From Proteobacteria bacterium UBA981 (lineage in GTDB: Bacteria > Pseudomonadota > Gammaproteobacteria > Ga0077536): a DNA stretch of 64,000 nt. The translations under genes and the position numbers were made by a program. The stretch spans positions 94,813-158,812 of the forward strand of contig DBBP01000035.1 of the NCBI GenBank assembly GCA_002292285.1. Reading direction: 5' to 3'. The notes under the pieces are model-generated. The model had not been told where the DNA came from. It did not search any database and saw only the letters and a program-made list of their open reading frames with translations. Below are positions 34,697 to 43,312 of the stretch, piece by piece; positions within the stretch are counted from its first letter, which is position 1, and the number at the start of each line of letters is the position of its first letter.

Positions 34697-35345
34697 CGCA
34701 AAACCAGGCGAACCGCAGGAGCCACATCTTCAGCACCGTTGTGGCGATTCCGTGGATCAGCCATCGGCGCGCCGATGTGCGAACCTGCGAACGACAACAC
34801 AGCGGTGCACTGATACGACGCAGTCGGGCACACAATTCCAGATCTTCCATTAGCGCAATCGGGGTGTATCCGCCGACTTCGTTAAACAGATCCCGACGAA
34901 CAAAAATCGCCTGATCGCCAGTCGCGATCGCGGTGCCACGCGAGCGCCAGTTCATCAAAGTTTCAATGACCCTGAACTGCCACGCCGAATGGTCTATACG
35001 TACATCGAATCGACCCCATTGACGGTTGCTGCTCTCGAAACGAAGCAACTCTTCATGCAATTCGAACGGGATATCCGTATCCGCATGGACGAACCACAGC
35101 ACTTTGCCATTCGCGACGGCCGCGCCGGCGTTCATTTGCTGAGCCCGCCCGCGTTCGGCGCAGATCACTGTGTCGGCGCGATGGCGGGCTCGCGCCACAC
35201 TATCGTCAGAACTACCGCCATCGACGACAATCACCTCATTGCCGCGAGCCCGCCATGGCGACAAGCTTTCGAGCAATCTATGCAGCGGCTCAGCGTCGTT
35301 CAACACTGGCACGATGATGGAAAGCGTTGGCTGTTGAACGCTCAC
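34653..35345 (-). CDS. TIGR04283 family 2 glycosyltransferase, arsenosugar-associated
   Basis: 230 residues. The GT-A pattern begins LSIIVPVLND, with VVDGGSSDDS, GRAQQMNAGA and the metal motif HADTD. The TIGR04283 subfamily pairs with ArsS and the DUF2064 protein. A hydrophobic C-terminal helix (TTVLKMWLLRFAWFCGVA) suggests membrane association. It lies nine bases after arsS, so the three genes are one operon. Confidence 0.88.
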   Translation of the reverse strand: MSVQQPTLSIIVPVLNDAEPLHRLLESLSPWRARGNEVIVVDGGSSDDSVARARHRADTVICAERGRAQQMNAGAAVANGKVLWFVHADTDIPFELHEELLRFESSNRQWGRFDVRIDHSAWQFRVIETLMNWRSRGTAIATGDQAIFVRRDLFNEVGGYTPIALMEDLELCARLRRISAPLCCRSQVRTSARRWLIHGIATTVLKMWLLRFAWFCGVAPAKLARLYGYR

Positions 35346-35354
35346 CGCGGAAAG

Positions 35355-36293
35355 TTAGCGCCTCAAGGCCCCGCTACAACTGCTGCCTGCACCTGCGGTG
35401 CAGCCGAAGCAATGATCATCGACAGCAATTTGGTCGTCCGCAAACGCATGATCGAGCACTTCAGACAGGTGCCGTCGGCGACCTCCGGCAGGCATCGCAA
35501 GCATTTGATTGAAATCGCAATCGTAAATATATCCGCGCCAATCAACACTCAAAAGCGTGCGGCACATCACTTCAGTGAGATTCTCAACAGCAAAGTTGTC
35601 GTGCAGCGTCTGCATGTAATCGTCGTAATGACCGTCTCGTTGCAACGCATGGCGGAAACGCTTGATGGGCATGTTGGTGATGGTGAGTAAACGGTTGAAG
35701 TGGATTCCGAGTTCCGCGAACTCGCGCTTGTAGTCGGCTTCCAATTGCGCTGCCGGAGGCGGCAGGTTCGGGCCGTGCGGGTTGTAAACCAGATCGAGGC
35801 GCAGGTCGGAATCGTCTCGTCCGAATCCGAGTCGATTAAGCTGTCGTAACCCTTCCAGACTCCTGTCGTAAACGCCTTTTCCGCGCTGCTCCTCAACATT
35901 GGCGCGCGAGTAGCACGGCATGGACGCGATCACTTGGACATCGCTCGCGGCCAGAAACTCGGCCAAATCTTCCTGCCCGGGCTCATTCAGAATGGTGAGG
36001 TTACAGCGGTCAATGACATTTATGTTGGCCGCCCGCGCCGCCGTGACCAGGTTGCGAAAATGTGGATTGAGTTCGGGGGAACCGCCCGTCAAGTCAAGCG
36101 TAGTGAGCGCGTTTGTAACGAGGAACTCAAGAACCGTATCGATCGTCGCGCGATCCATCATTTCGGTGCGGTCGGGACCGGCATCTACGTGACAGTGGCT
36201 GCAAGCCTGATTGCAGCGGTACCCCAAATTGACCTGCAAGGTATGAAGCTGTCGACGCGTGACAGCCGGAAAATGCTGCACCACAGATGTCAT
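35355..36293 (-). CDS. arsS: Arsenosugar biosynthesis radical SAM protein ArsS
   Basis: 312 residues from the ATG at 36293, giving the family N-terminus. A longer in-frame start 32 codons upstream adds an atypical basic stretch. The radical SAM cluster is C27-N-Q-A-C31-S-H-C34. The C-terminus CFGCTAGAGSSC is the ArsS signature for a further Fe-S or substrate site. ArsS transfers the 5'-deoxyadenosyl group of SAM to methylated arsenic, the key step towards arsenosugars. The usual partner methyltransferase ArsM is not in the window. The operon continues with two glycosyltransferases. Confidence 0.92.
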   Translation of the reverse strand: MTSVVQHFPAVTRRQLHTLQVNLGYRCNQACSHCHVDAGPDRTEMMDRATIDTVLEFLVTNALTTLDLTGGSPELNPHFRNLVTAARAANINVIDRCNLTILNEPGQEDLAEFLAASDVQVIASMPCYSRANVEEQRGKGVYDRSLEGLRQLNRLGFGRDDSDLRLDLVYNPHGPNLPPPAAQLEADYKREFAELGIHFNRLLTITNMPIKRFRHALQRDGHYDDYMQTLHDNFAVENLTEVMCRTLLSVDWRGYIYDCDFNQMLAMPAGGRRRHLSEVLDHAFADDQIAVDDHCFGCTAGAGSSCSGALRR

Positions 36294-36447
36294 TTCGCTC
36301 GCTGCCTTCACTGCTCGTCGTCCCCTTGTATTGGGCGTTACCGTCACTCGTATGTATGGGCTTCGTTTTGGGCACACGACGACTGCCATGCCGTGCGTCT
36401 ACATCGTCATCGCCAGCGGCTCGACTTCAACCGATGATTCCTGGAAT

Positions 36448-36669
36448 TCAGGAGTCGGATTCGTCGATCTTGCTGATACCGGTCACGAGCACCAACACGA
36501 CGCCTGCCAAGATCGCTATCAGGAGCACGCCAGCGACGTTGGTCGAGATTCTGAGTGCAGACTCTGCAGACACCAATCCAACAATGTACATGGCCGACAA
36601 TATCGACACGGTAACGACGCCCAGTACCAAACCAATTTGTACGGTGCGTTTGACAGCGACATTCACCAT
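36448..36669 (-). CDS. Small two-helix membrane protein
   Basis: 73 residues from the ATG at 36669, chosen over an ATG five codons upstream because GAGGGA lies six bases before it. Two hydrophobic segments (about residues 9-32 and 43-66) and an acidic tail (KIDESDS). No family recognised. It lies 154 bp upstream of arsS on the same strand and might be part of its transcript. Confidence 0.6.
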   Translation of the reverse strand: MVNVAVKRTVQIGLVLGVVTVSILSAMYIVGLVSAESALRISTNVAGVLLIAILAGVVLVLVTGISKIDESDS

Positions 36670-36781
36670 CGTTCCCTCAGTCACGCAATAATTGTCGGGC
36701 AGCGCGGTTAGCGCTTCGGCATTTCCTCTACATCATAGCCGCGCAACTGGACCTCGCATATAGCGTTCCCATCGCCTATCG

Positions 36782-37573
36782 GTGTTTAGCCAGGGCAAGC
36801 GTGATGCCAGTGTCCGCAGTTTTAAGCTATGCCCACAGTTACCGGAGCGCGTTGAATACAACGAAACTGATGCGCATAATCATTGCCATGTTCATCCTCT
36901 CCCACCGATCTGCCGGGCGCGCGCACGGCGGCAGCAAGTAATCGCCATAAAAAAACGCTTGCCGACCTTCTCGTGGAAAAAAGACAAAGTACTCGAGACC
37001 AAAGTCTCGGTGCTTCAAGGCGAAATTCGGCAACTAAAATGGGCTGTATTTGGAGCGTTCAGTGAAAGCGCAAGAATGCGCGCCGCGCTCGCTGCACAAG
37101 GCATCGAAATGCCGAAACCGGGCAAACGTGGGGATTGGTCCCGCGTTGAGTCGCGCGAATTATTCGATTTGGCCTGGAAATATTTGTGGTCCACTGAAGC
37201 GTTGTATATCAACCTCCGCGCGATCACTATCGTGTCGATCGACAATCTCAAGTTCAGTAAGGAAGGGTTTCGCTTCAATCTCATACACGAACCGACTGAT
37301 GGCCTGAGTGTGCCCAAAAAAGCACGCTGGGCGGAGACTGCCAACTGGGATGAATTCAGCTGTACGGCGTGGTCGTGGACCGGGTCTTATGGTGGCTGGA
37401 CGCTGGATTTCGATCCGCGCAGCATCCAGGCTGCCCGCGCGGCCGGTAAAGGCGCGAATCCTGAATTGCAGGGGCGCGAGCGCATCAAGGAACTGAAACT
37501 GCTTATGGATGAGTGGCGCCAGATTATTGCTGAGAAAAATATCGTCACGGATTACGGTGACATCGATATCTGA
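36782..37573 (+). CDS. Conserved-looking hypothetical protein
   Basis: The frame gives 263 residues, but the first 60 are rich in Cys, His and Arg and look non-coding. Translation more likely begins at a TTG near 36959, giving about 204 residues. The protein is soluble, with a short N-terminal coiled coil (KVSVLQGEIRQLKWAVFGAF), an Arg/Trp-rich middle and a Trp-rich block (FSCTAWSWTGSYGGWTLDFD). A long helix precedes the end. No family or active site recognised. It lies upstream of the HiPIP gene on the same strand. Confidence 0.5.
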   Translation: MFSQGKRDASVRSFKLCPQLPERVEYNETDAHNHCHVHPLPPICRARARRQQVIAIKKRLPTFSWKKDKVLETKVSVLQGEIRQLKWAVFGAFSESARMRAALAAQGIEMPKPGKRGDWSRVESRELFDLAWKYLWSTEALYINLRAITIVSIDNLKFSKEGFRFNLIHEPTDGLSVPKKARWAETANWDEFSCTAWSWTGSYGGWTLDFDPRSIQAARAAGKGANPELQGRERIKELKLLMDEWRQIIAEKNIVTDYGDIDI

Positions 37574-37676
37574 GGCAAGCTTCTCGCTACCACGCCAGGT
37601 TTTCTGCACGATTGTTTGACGATGCCGGATTGCGCCACAATATGCGCCGTCAACATTTACCGATGAGGAATCTATC

Positions 37677-38000
37677 GTGCTGAAATCTACTACTCGCCGT
37701 GGCTTTGGACGCATTTGCGCAGCCTTCGCTGCGACAGCGTTGGTCTCCCCCCACTCTGTTGTCTCAGCGGCCGACCAACCTAAGGCCGATCCAGCCAGTG
37801 CGCAGGGTAAAGCACTCGGCTATGTGCATGATGCGGCTACCGTCGATACCGGCAAATTCGCGAATTACGTCGCAGGTAGTCAATGTGATGGCTGCCAGCT
37901 CTACCTTGGTGGCGAACAGTGGGGCGGCTGCGGCATATTTCCAGGCCAGCAGGTCAACGCTAAAGGTTGGTGCACGGCATGGGTTAAAAAGGCCGGCTGA
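37677..38000 (+). CDS. High-potential iron-sulfur protein (HiPIP), Tat-exported
   Basis: 107 residues, GTG start with GAGGA ahead. The N-terminus has a twin-arginine motif (STTRRGFGR) and a hydrophobic stretch, so the protein is exported folded. The mature part has the HiPIP cluster ligands C70-x2-C73-x11-C85-x13-C99 with WGGCGIFPG and KGWCTAW. HiPIPs carry electrons in the periplasm between the bc1 complex and oxidases or photosynthetic centres. In a Sox-bearing organism it could serve respiratory electron flow. It lies 128 bp upstream of the Mtd homologue. Confidence 0.93.
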   Translation: MLKSTTRRGFGRICAAFAATALVSPHSVVSAADQPKADPASAQGKALGYVHDAATVDTGKFANYVAGSQCDGCQLYLGGEQWGGCGIFPGQQVNAKGWCTAWVKKAG

Positions 38001-38128
38001 CGGTCGACGCTAGACACCCACCCCGCTTCGGCTGTGCCACCTGGGCGTGCCGGAGCGCGGCGCCGGGGCGGTCAATCACTACGCTAAGGGCGCGTCGCGC
38101 TCGGGCCTGACAAGACAAGGAACTCACT

Positions 38129-38995
38129 ATGGCGGATGCCAATTTCAAGCTCGGCGTGCTGAAACTCGGATGTATCGGTGCGGCGCCGCTACTCGACTTG
38201 TTGCTCGATGAGAGGGCTGATCGCGACGATCTGGAAACGAGAGCTTTTTCGAGCGGCGCGAAACTCGATCCGCAATCATGCGAGGGCGCGACACGCGACT
38301 GCATCGCCTTTGCGCCCGATTTGGTTGTGGTCGTGAGCCCGAATGCCGCACTGCCCGGCCCGACTCAGGCTCGCGAAGCTTTATCAGCGGCGGCATTGCC
38401 GCTCATTGCAGTCGGCGACGGCCCTTCCAAAAATGCCTTTTACAAGAAAAATGCCGAAGGTAAAAAAGAGAAACACGTAGCGGACGGGGTTGGATTCGTG
38501 ATTTTGCCTGCGGATCCCATGATCGGTGCCCGCCGCGAATTCCTGGATCCGAGCGAAATGGCGTTATTCAATAGTGATGTCATCAAAGTTCTTGCGGCGA
38601 GTGGCGTCTTGCGTGCACTGCAAAACGAACTGGACAATGTCATCGCTCAAATGAAGCTCGGTTCACAAGTCGAGCTTCCGCAACTGACGATTACCGCTGC
38701 GAAAGCTGTCACGGCAGCTGGTTTCGCAAACCCGTACGCCGCAGCCAAGGCCTTCGCATCCTTGACCATTGCAGAATCGGTCGCAGCCGTAACGACCAAA
38801 GCATGTTTTGCCGAACAAGATCCCGATAAATACATTCAGATGGTCGCCGCGGGACATGAGATGCTGCGCAGCGCGAGCGTGCTTGCAGACGAAGCACGCG
38901 AACTCGAGAAAGCCAATGACTGCGTACTGCGCACGCCGCACGCAGCAGATGGCAGCGCGTTAAAAAAAGAGAAGTTGCTGGAAAAACCCAGCTAG
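38129..38995 (+). CDS. mtd: F420-dependent methylene-H4MPT dehydrogenase (Mtd) homologue
   Basis: 288 residues, the length of archaeal Mtd (about 280), with AAGGA seven bases before the ATG. Family-specific blocks run along the whole chain: LLLDERADRDDLETR (24-38), PNAALPGPTQAREAL (71-85), GARREFLDPSEMALFNSD (133-150), NPYAAAKAFASL (201-212), and HEMLRSASVLADEAR with VLRTPHAADG (243-275). Archaeal Mtd transfers a hydride between methylene-tetrahydromethanopterin and coenzyme F420. Bacteria with this C1 carrier normally use the unrelated NAD(P)-linked MtdA/MtdB. No F420 or H4MPT biosynthesis gene is in the window, so the cofactor here is unproven. Signs of recent transfer such as odd base use are not obvious. 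Confidence 0.88.
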   Translation: MADANFKLGVLKLGCIGAAPLLDLLLDERADRDDLETRAFSSGAKLDPQSCEGATRDCIAFAPDLVVVVSPNAALPGPTQAREALSAAALPLIAVGDGPSKNAFYKKNAEGKKEKHVADGVGFVILPADPMIGARREFLDPSEMALFNSDVIKVLAASGVLRALQNELDNVIAQMKLGSQVELPQLTITAAKAVTAAGFANPYAAAKAFASLTIAESVAAVTTKACFAEQDPDKYIQMVAAGHEMLRSASVLADEARELEKANDCVLRTPHAADGSALKKEKLLEKPS

Positions 38996-39088
38996 CGCTG
39001 TTTGCCGCTTGGCAACCCGGGCCGGGCGGAACGCTTGCTCAGACGTGCAGCGCAATCCGCTCTGGTACGACGTTAGGTGTTGCCGAAT

Positions 39089-39814
39089 TTAGTGGCGCGG
39101 CTCGCGGTCCGCGCGGGGCGTCGATAGCACTTCGGGCGGCTCGCCAGGTTCGTTCGCCGCTGGGGTGTCGGGAACGACGTCCGCTTCGCTCGCGGCGGCG
39201 GCAGCCTCGCGCAAACTTTCACGCTCCAACGACAGGTCGGCCACCAGTTTTCGCAAGCGAGAATTCTCGCGCTGCAAATCGGCCATCGATTTCTCGCGAT
39301 CCGCACGCGTCTCCCCGTGTTCCTGGCACCAGCGGAGATAGCGCTGTTTGCTGATGCCCAACTCCACACAGATCGCCTCCAGCTCGCCACCGCCGGTAAG
39401 GTGATCTTCGACCTGTTCGAGCATCTCAACAATATCGGCACGCATGAGGCGTTTGCGCGGCGGTACGCTAAAGCCGACGGATGTCGCGTCCAACGGATCC
39501 TCCGAGCGAGCCTGTGCAGCTGCGCTACCCGCCTTATGCCGAGATTCGCCAGAGCCGACGCCTGCTTCCTGCAACAACTGCTTAACGCTGCGAACGCACT
39601 CACCGAAAGCGAAGACTTGGTCAGGATAGACCGCACCGCCGGCAAACGGTACTAACTTTTTATCCCTGATCTCATAGGTGCCGTTGCGGGACTGCAGGTC
39701 GCGAAGGAACATACCGGTGCCTTCAATCTCAAGGCAGGCGTGTTGACGCGATACGGTGTCATCATAAAGTGTGATATCGCCGCCGCGGCCAATGACAAAG
39801 CTTTGCTTACTCAT
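39089..39814 (-). CDS. FHA-domain protein with an IS3 OrfA-like DNA-binding domain
   Basis: 241 residues. An N-terminal FHA domain (about 1-80) keeps its phosphothreonine-binding residues: G9-R10, S22-R-x-H25 and N44-G45-T46. A linker leads to a helical region (127-205) that looks like the helix-turn-helix and leucine zipper of IS3-family transposase OrfA: ELEAICVELGISKQRYLRWC, then MADLQRENSRLRKLVADLSL. The tail is acidic, Pro/Glu-rich and disordered. This pairing suggests a phospho-controlled DNA-binding or scaffold protein built with a domesticated transposase module (inference). It neighbours an HD-GYP gene on the same strand. Confidence 0.75.
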   Translation of the reverse strand: MSKQSFVIGRGGDITLYDDTVSRQHACLEIEGTGMFLRDLQSRNGTYEIRDKKLVPFAGGAVYPDQVFAFGECVRSVKQLLQEAGVGSGESRHKAGSAAAQARSEDPLDATSVGFSVPPRKRLMRADIVEMLEQVEDHLTGGGELEAICVELGISKQRYLRWCQEHGETRADREKSMADLQRENSRLRKLVADLSLERESLREAAAAASEADVVPDTPAANEPGEPPEVLSTPRADREPRH

Positions 39815-39871
39815 CAGGCAGCCAGTTTAAGCGCTCCGCCGGGCTACCAGCAAATCGGCAGCCGCCTCAAT

Positions 39872-41182
39872 CTAGCCAGCCAGCGTGGTAATTGTTGGTG
39901 GCTCTATCCCATCCTGACCTGAGTCAAACACATCCTTCACTGTGACGGCCGGTCGAGATTGCTGGGACAAATCGATTATCGAACGCCCCAAATCAGGCTT
40001 CTTCGCGACATCGCTCACGCGCACGACCTTGGGCAGCAAACGCCGGCCACGATTAAGCGCGACAACAACAGCGACACTGGCGTCGCTGAGTTCGACCAGG
40101 CTGCCGACTGGATACGTGCCAAGCACCTGAATCAGCGTTTCCACCAAATCGCGTTGAAACACGTCGATGGTCGCGGCATACATTTCCTGCACCGCTTCGT
40201 AAATCGGAATCGGCTCGGAATAGGCGCGTTCGCTGGTGATCGCGTCGAAGCTGTCAACCAAGCCGGCTATGCGCGCCAACAAAGGAATTTCCCCGCCGCG
40301 CAGGCCGGCCGGATAGCCCGAGCCATTGAACCTTTCGTGATGTGTTTCGATGATCTGCAATGTATTCGGCGTAAGGCCATCGAGGGCACGCGCCATCTCG
40401 ACACCATCGGGCACATGTCTCTGAATGATCATCGTTTCGCGAGAATCGAGTCTGCGTGGCGTACGTAACAACTCTTTCGGCACGTGAATCTTGCCGATGT
40501 CAGCCAGCAAAATTCCCATCGTCAACTCGTGAATCGTCTGGCGCCGAAACCCGAGCTCGCGGGCAATAGCTATACCGAGGATTGCACTGTGTGCGCAATG
40601 TCGATAAGAAAATGGCGCGTCGCTGGGCAAGGAACGTATCAGCATCGCGGGATCGGGATTTCGCAACACCGATGCCTCCAAGGCTGAGGCTGCTTCTCTG
40701 ACTGGATCAAGATCATTGCGCGTCCCGATGCTGACCTGTTGCATGAACGTTTTGAGCGACGCTTTGGTCTGCTCGACAACCTCTACCGCAACTTTTAGTT
40801 CGACTTCGAATGGTGTTTCAATCTCATACGAGACCGCCGGCGCCGGCAGCGCGGTAGAAACCTTGGCAGCGCTTACCTGGCTGCCCGATTTTGCGCGCGC
40901 CGACGTTTTCTCGAAGATTGTTTCCCGGCCGTGCTCGGCTACCGCTTCGCCCTCTTCATTCAGGGTGACGCGCTCGCCTTTACCGGACGGAACGGCGATA
41001 CCGCTCTCGAGTTCAACGTAGACGAACTTGCAGTATTTCTCGAGGGTGCGTAGTTCCTTAAAAGAACTGATACGGAATCCCTGCATCTTGAATGGCGTTT
41101 CGAGCCAAGGTCGGTCCAGCTTCACCACTTGCATACCTTTGGCAAGCTCGTGAACGGGCATTTTCAATGTTTCAATATTCAT
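39872..41182 (-). CDS. HD-GYP domain protein (DUF3391) with degenerate HD motif
   Basis: 436 residues. An N-terminal DUF3391 domain (about 1-130; ELAKGMQVVKLDRPWLETPF) is followed by an HD-GYP domain (about 185-360). HD-GYP enzymes hydrolyse cyclic di-GMP. The GYP side is intact (HHERFNGSGYP, 281-291), but the defining HD pair reads A227-D228 (LLADIGK), because the histidine codon is GCT. Catalysis is therefore probably weakened or lost, and a c-di-GMP sensor role is possible. It lies 57 bp upstream of the FHA gene on the same strand. Confidence 0.88.
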   Translation of the reverse strand: MNIETLKMPVHELAKGMQVVKLDRPWLETPFKMQGFRISSFKELRTLEKYCKFVYVELESGIAVPSGKGERVTLNEEGEAVAEHGRETIFEKTSARAKSGSQVSAAKVSTALPAPAVSYEIETPFEVELKVAVEVVEQTKASLKTFMQQVSIGTRNDLDPVREAASALEASVLRNPDPAMLIRSLPSDAPFSYRHCAHSAILGIAIARELGFRRQTIHELTMGILLADIGKIHVPKELLRTPRRLDSRETMIIQRHVPDGVEMARALDGLTPNTLQIIETHHERFNGSGYPAGLRGGEIPLLARIAGLVDSFDAITSERAYSEPIPIYEAVQEMYAATIDVFQRDLVETLIQVLGTYPVGSLVELSDASVAVVVALNRGRRLLPKVVRVSDVAKKPDLGRSIIDLSQQSRPAVTVKDVFDSGQDGIEPPTITTLAG

Positions 41183-41507
41183 AACAAAGTCGCCTGCTAT
41201 CCATCACGTTGGCCTCCGAAACCCACACGGGGAAATGGATTGCACGAATGGCTCCGGCAATCCGATTTAAACAGTTCCAGAGTCGGTTCACATATTCGAG
41301 CGCTCGAACGGCGCGTCGTTACGCTACCGTGTCAGCGCGGGTTCGCTCACGGCGCACCAGTCGCACACACCCCACCGCCGTCCCGAGTAGATGGCAGAAT
41401 TGTCAGCCCGCCGGAGCCCGCATTCAACGATTGCCGGCGGTCAGACACAATTGATTGCATCTCCCGCTGTCACGCGCCGGGTGACGACAGGAGAATCGCG
41501 GGCAATT
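41183..41507. other. Intergenic region without recognised features
   Basis: 325 bp upstream of the HD-GYP gene. No convincing frame, RNA or strong inverted repeat is visible. It should include the HD-GYP promoter on the minus strand. Confidence 0.4.
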
Positions 41508-41729
41508 TCACCCGCCACTGGATTTCATTAGGCGCGTGAGAAAAGCCAGTTCAGCAGGTGTGAGGTTCTTCGCAGCGTACTTTTGTACCGCTTCCCGACT
41601 GTAGCGCTTATGGCGCAATTCTTTCAGGATGCCACGCGTTTCATCTTCTTTTTGCTGACGCACCGCAGTACACAGGATATCCAGTAACGTCTGCGACCAG
41701 ATAGTGCCAAGTTGAGTGGTTTCATCCAT
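41508..41729 (-). CDS. Small hypothetical protein
   Basis: 73 residues, helical and charged (ILKELRHKRYSREAVQKYAA, then LTPAELAFLTRLMK). A strong ribosome site (AAGGAGGAC) ahead of the ATG makes translation likely. No family recognised. Confidence 0.6.
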   Translation of the reverse strand: MDETTQLGTIWSQTLLDILCTAVRQQKEDETRGILKELRHKRYSREAVQKYAAKNLTPAELAFLTRLMKSSGG

Positions 41730-41844
41730 CGCTGTCCTCCTTAGAAGTAGAAAGCTGAGCCTCGCAGATTCTCAAAAAAGCTGATGCGCAGCCGCACATA
41801 TAAGCACAATCGTTCACAAAACCATCTTTGGGCTGGCCGGCAGC

Positions 41845-43092
41845 TCACGCGACGATACCAATAATAGCGCCGGTCGTGCAGGTCGCCAGCGCACCCGCCG
41901 CCAGAGCTCGCACGCTCAGTTCGAGGACTTCCTGGCGGCGTTCGGGAACCATCACCGCCAGCGCGCCTGCCAGCATTCCCATGCTGCCCAGGTTAGCGAA
42001 GCCACACAGTGCATAAGTCATGATCAACCGCGAACCGTCGCTCAATGATGACGGCGGCAATGCCGCCAATTGAATGTAGGCAATCAATTCGTTCAACACG
42101 ACCTTCGTGCCCAGCAGTCCCCCTGCAGTATGGGCCTCTGCAGCCGGGATCCCCATCAACCAGCATAGCGGCCACAAAACCCAGCCGAAGATACGCTCGA
42201 GAGTAAGTGGCGCACCGGCGATTTCGACCACACTCACGCAGGCGTTGAACAGGTGCACCAGCGCGACCAGTACGATCAGCATCGCCACCACATTGATGTA
42301 TAGCTTGATGCCGTCAAACGTACCCGCAGTCAGCGCTTCGAACGTTGCGCTGTCTTCGGACACCACGTGTGCCACCGGGGTCGCGCTCTTGCCGGGCGGG
42401 ATCAGCAGGACACTAAAAGCAATCGCTGCCGGGAGGCTCATCAACGAGGCGGTAAACAAATGCCCAGGGGCATCGGCAAGCACCGGTGCAAGAATATTGG
42501 CGAACAGCACAAAAACCGTGCCCGCAATTGTTGCCATGCCACAGCTCATGAGCGCGAAAAGCTCGCCACGGCTCATCGTTTGCAAATACGGCCTGATCAG
42601 TAACGGTGCTTCAATCATTCCCACGACCAGGTTGGCAGCGGCGGCGAGTCCGAGCGAACCGCCGAGGCCAAGACTACGTTGCAAAAGGCGCGCAAAAATA
42701 CCAACCAGAAACGGCAACACGCCCCAGAACGTGAGCACCCGAGCTAGCGCGCTTATGACCAATATGACTGGCAAGGCACGCATGGCAAGAACGTAGTTTG
42801 CCGATTCGTCCGTCACGTTAAATGGTGCCGTGCCGCCGCCGAGGTAGCCGAAAACGAAACTCGTGCCAGCTTCGGTGGCCGCCTGTATGGCCTGCATGAA
42901 GATATTAATCGCGCTGAAGATACCCGCGGCGGCGGGCCAGGCCGTCAATAGGCCTGCGATTGCGAATTGCGCGAAAAGCGCTACGAAGACCGTACGCCAG
43001 GGGATCGCCGCACGCTGCTCGCTGAAGATCCAGAATGTCGCGTGAAACACGCACAGTCCAAGGATAGCTTGCACAGTCGCCACAGAAGTCAT
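41845..43092 (-). CDS. Concentrative nucleoside transporter (CNT/NupC family)
   Basis: 415 residues, mostly membrane helices. Family motifs are GTSFVFGYLGGG in the first re-entrant part, GMIEAPLLIRPYL (the ExP-like nucleoside/cation site), and GTKVVLNELIAYIQL with YALCGFANLGSMG near the C-terminus. CNT proteins import nucleosides with protons or sodium across the inner membrane. It is followed after 220 bp by nothing on its own strand except the distant 73-residue gene, so it is probably a single-gene unit. Confidence 0.9.
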   Translation of the reverse strand: MTSVATVQAILGLCVFHATFWIFSEQRAAIPWRTVFVALFAQFAIAGLLTAWPAAAGIFSAINIFMQAIQAATEAGTSFVFGYLGGGTAPFNVTDESANYVLAMRALPVILVISALARVLTFWGVLPFLVGIFARLLQRSLGLGGSLGLAAAANLVVGMIEAPLLIRPYLQTMSRGELFALMSCGMATIAGTVFVLFANILAPVLADAPGHLFTASLMSLPAAIAFSVLLIPPGKSATPVAHVVSEDSATFEALTAGTFDGIKLYINVVAMLIVLVALVHLFNACVSVVEIAGAPLTLERIFGWVLWPLCWLMGIPAAEAHTAGGLLGTKVVLNELIAYIQLAALPPSSLSDGSRLIMTYALCGFANLGSMGMLAGALAVMVPERRQEVLELSVRALAAGALATCTTGAIIGIVA

Positions 43093-43312
43093 CCGTTTCA
43101 GGAGGCCCCAAGATACGCCCTAGCGCGCCAACACAACAATAAGCGGCGGTTGTGTGACGACCAGCCACACCAACGAGTCCAGAATTTGATCGTCGCTCTG
43201 CAATCTGCGCTACGAATCTCCTGGCAGTACAGCGAACCGGCCGATCGCAGGTACCGGCCTACCGGGGTGAAAGCGCGACTGAGGAGGCGACACCCGGAAT
43301 AAGGGCAGGCGG

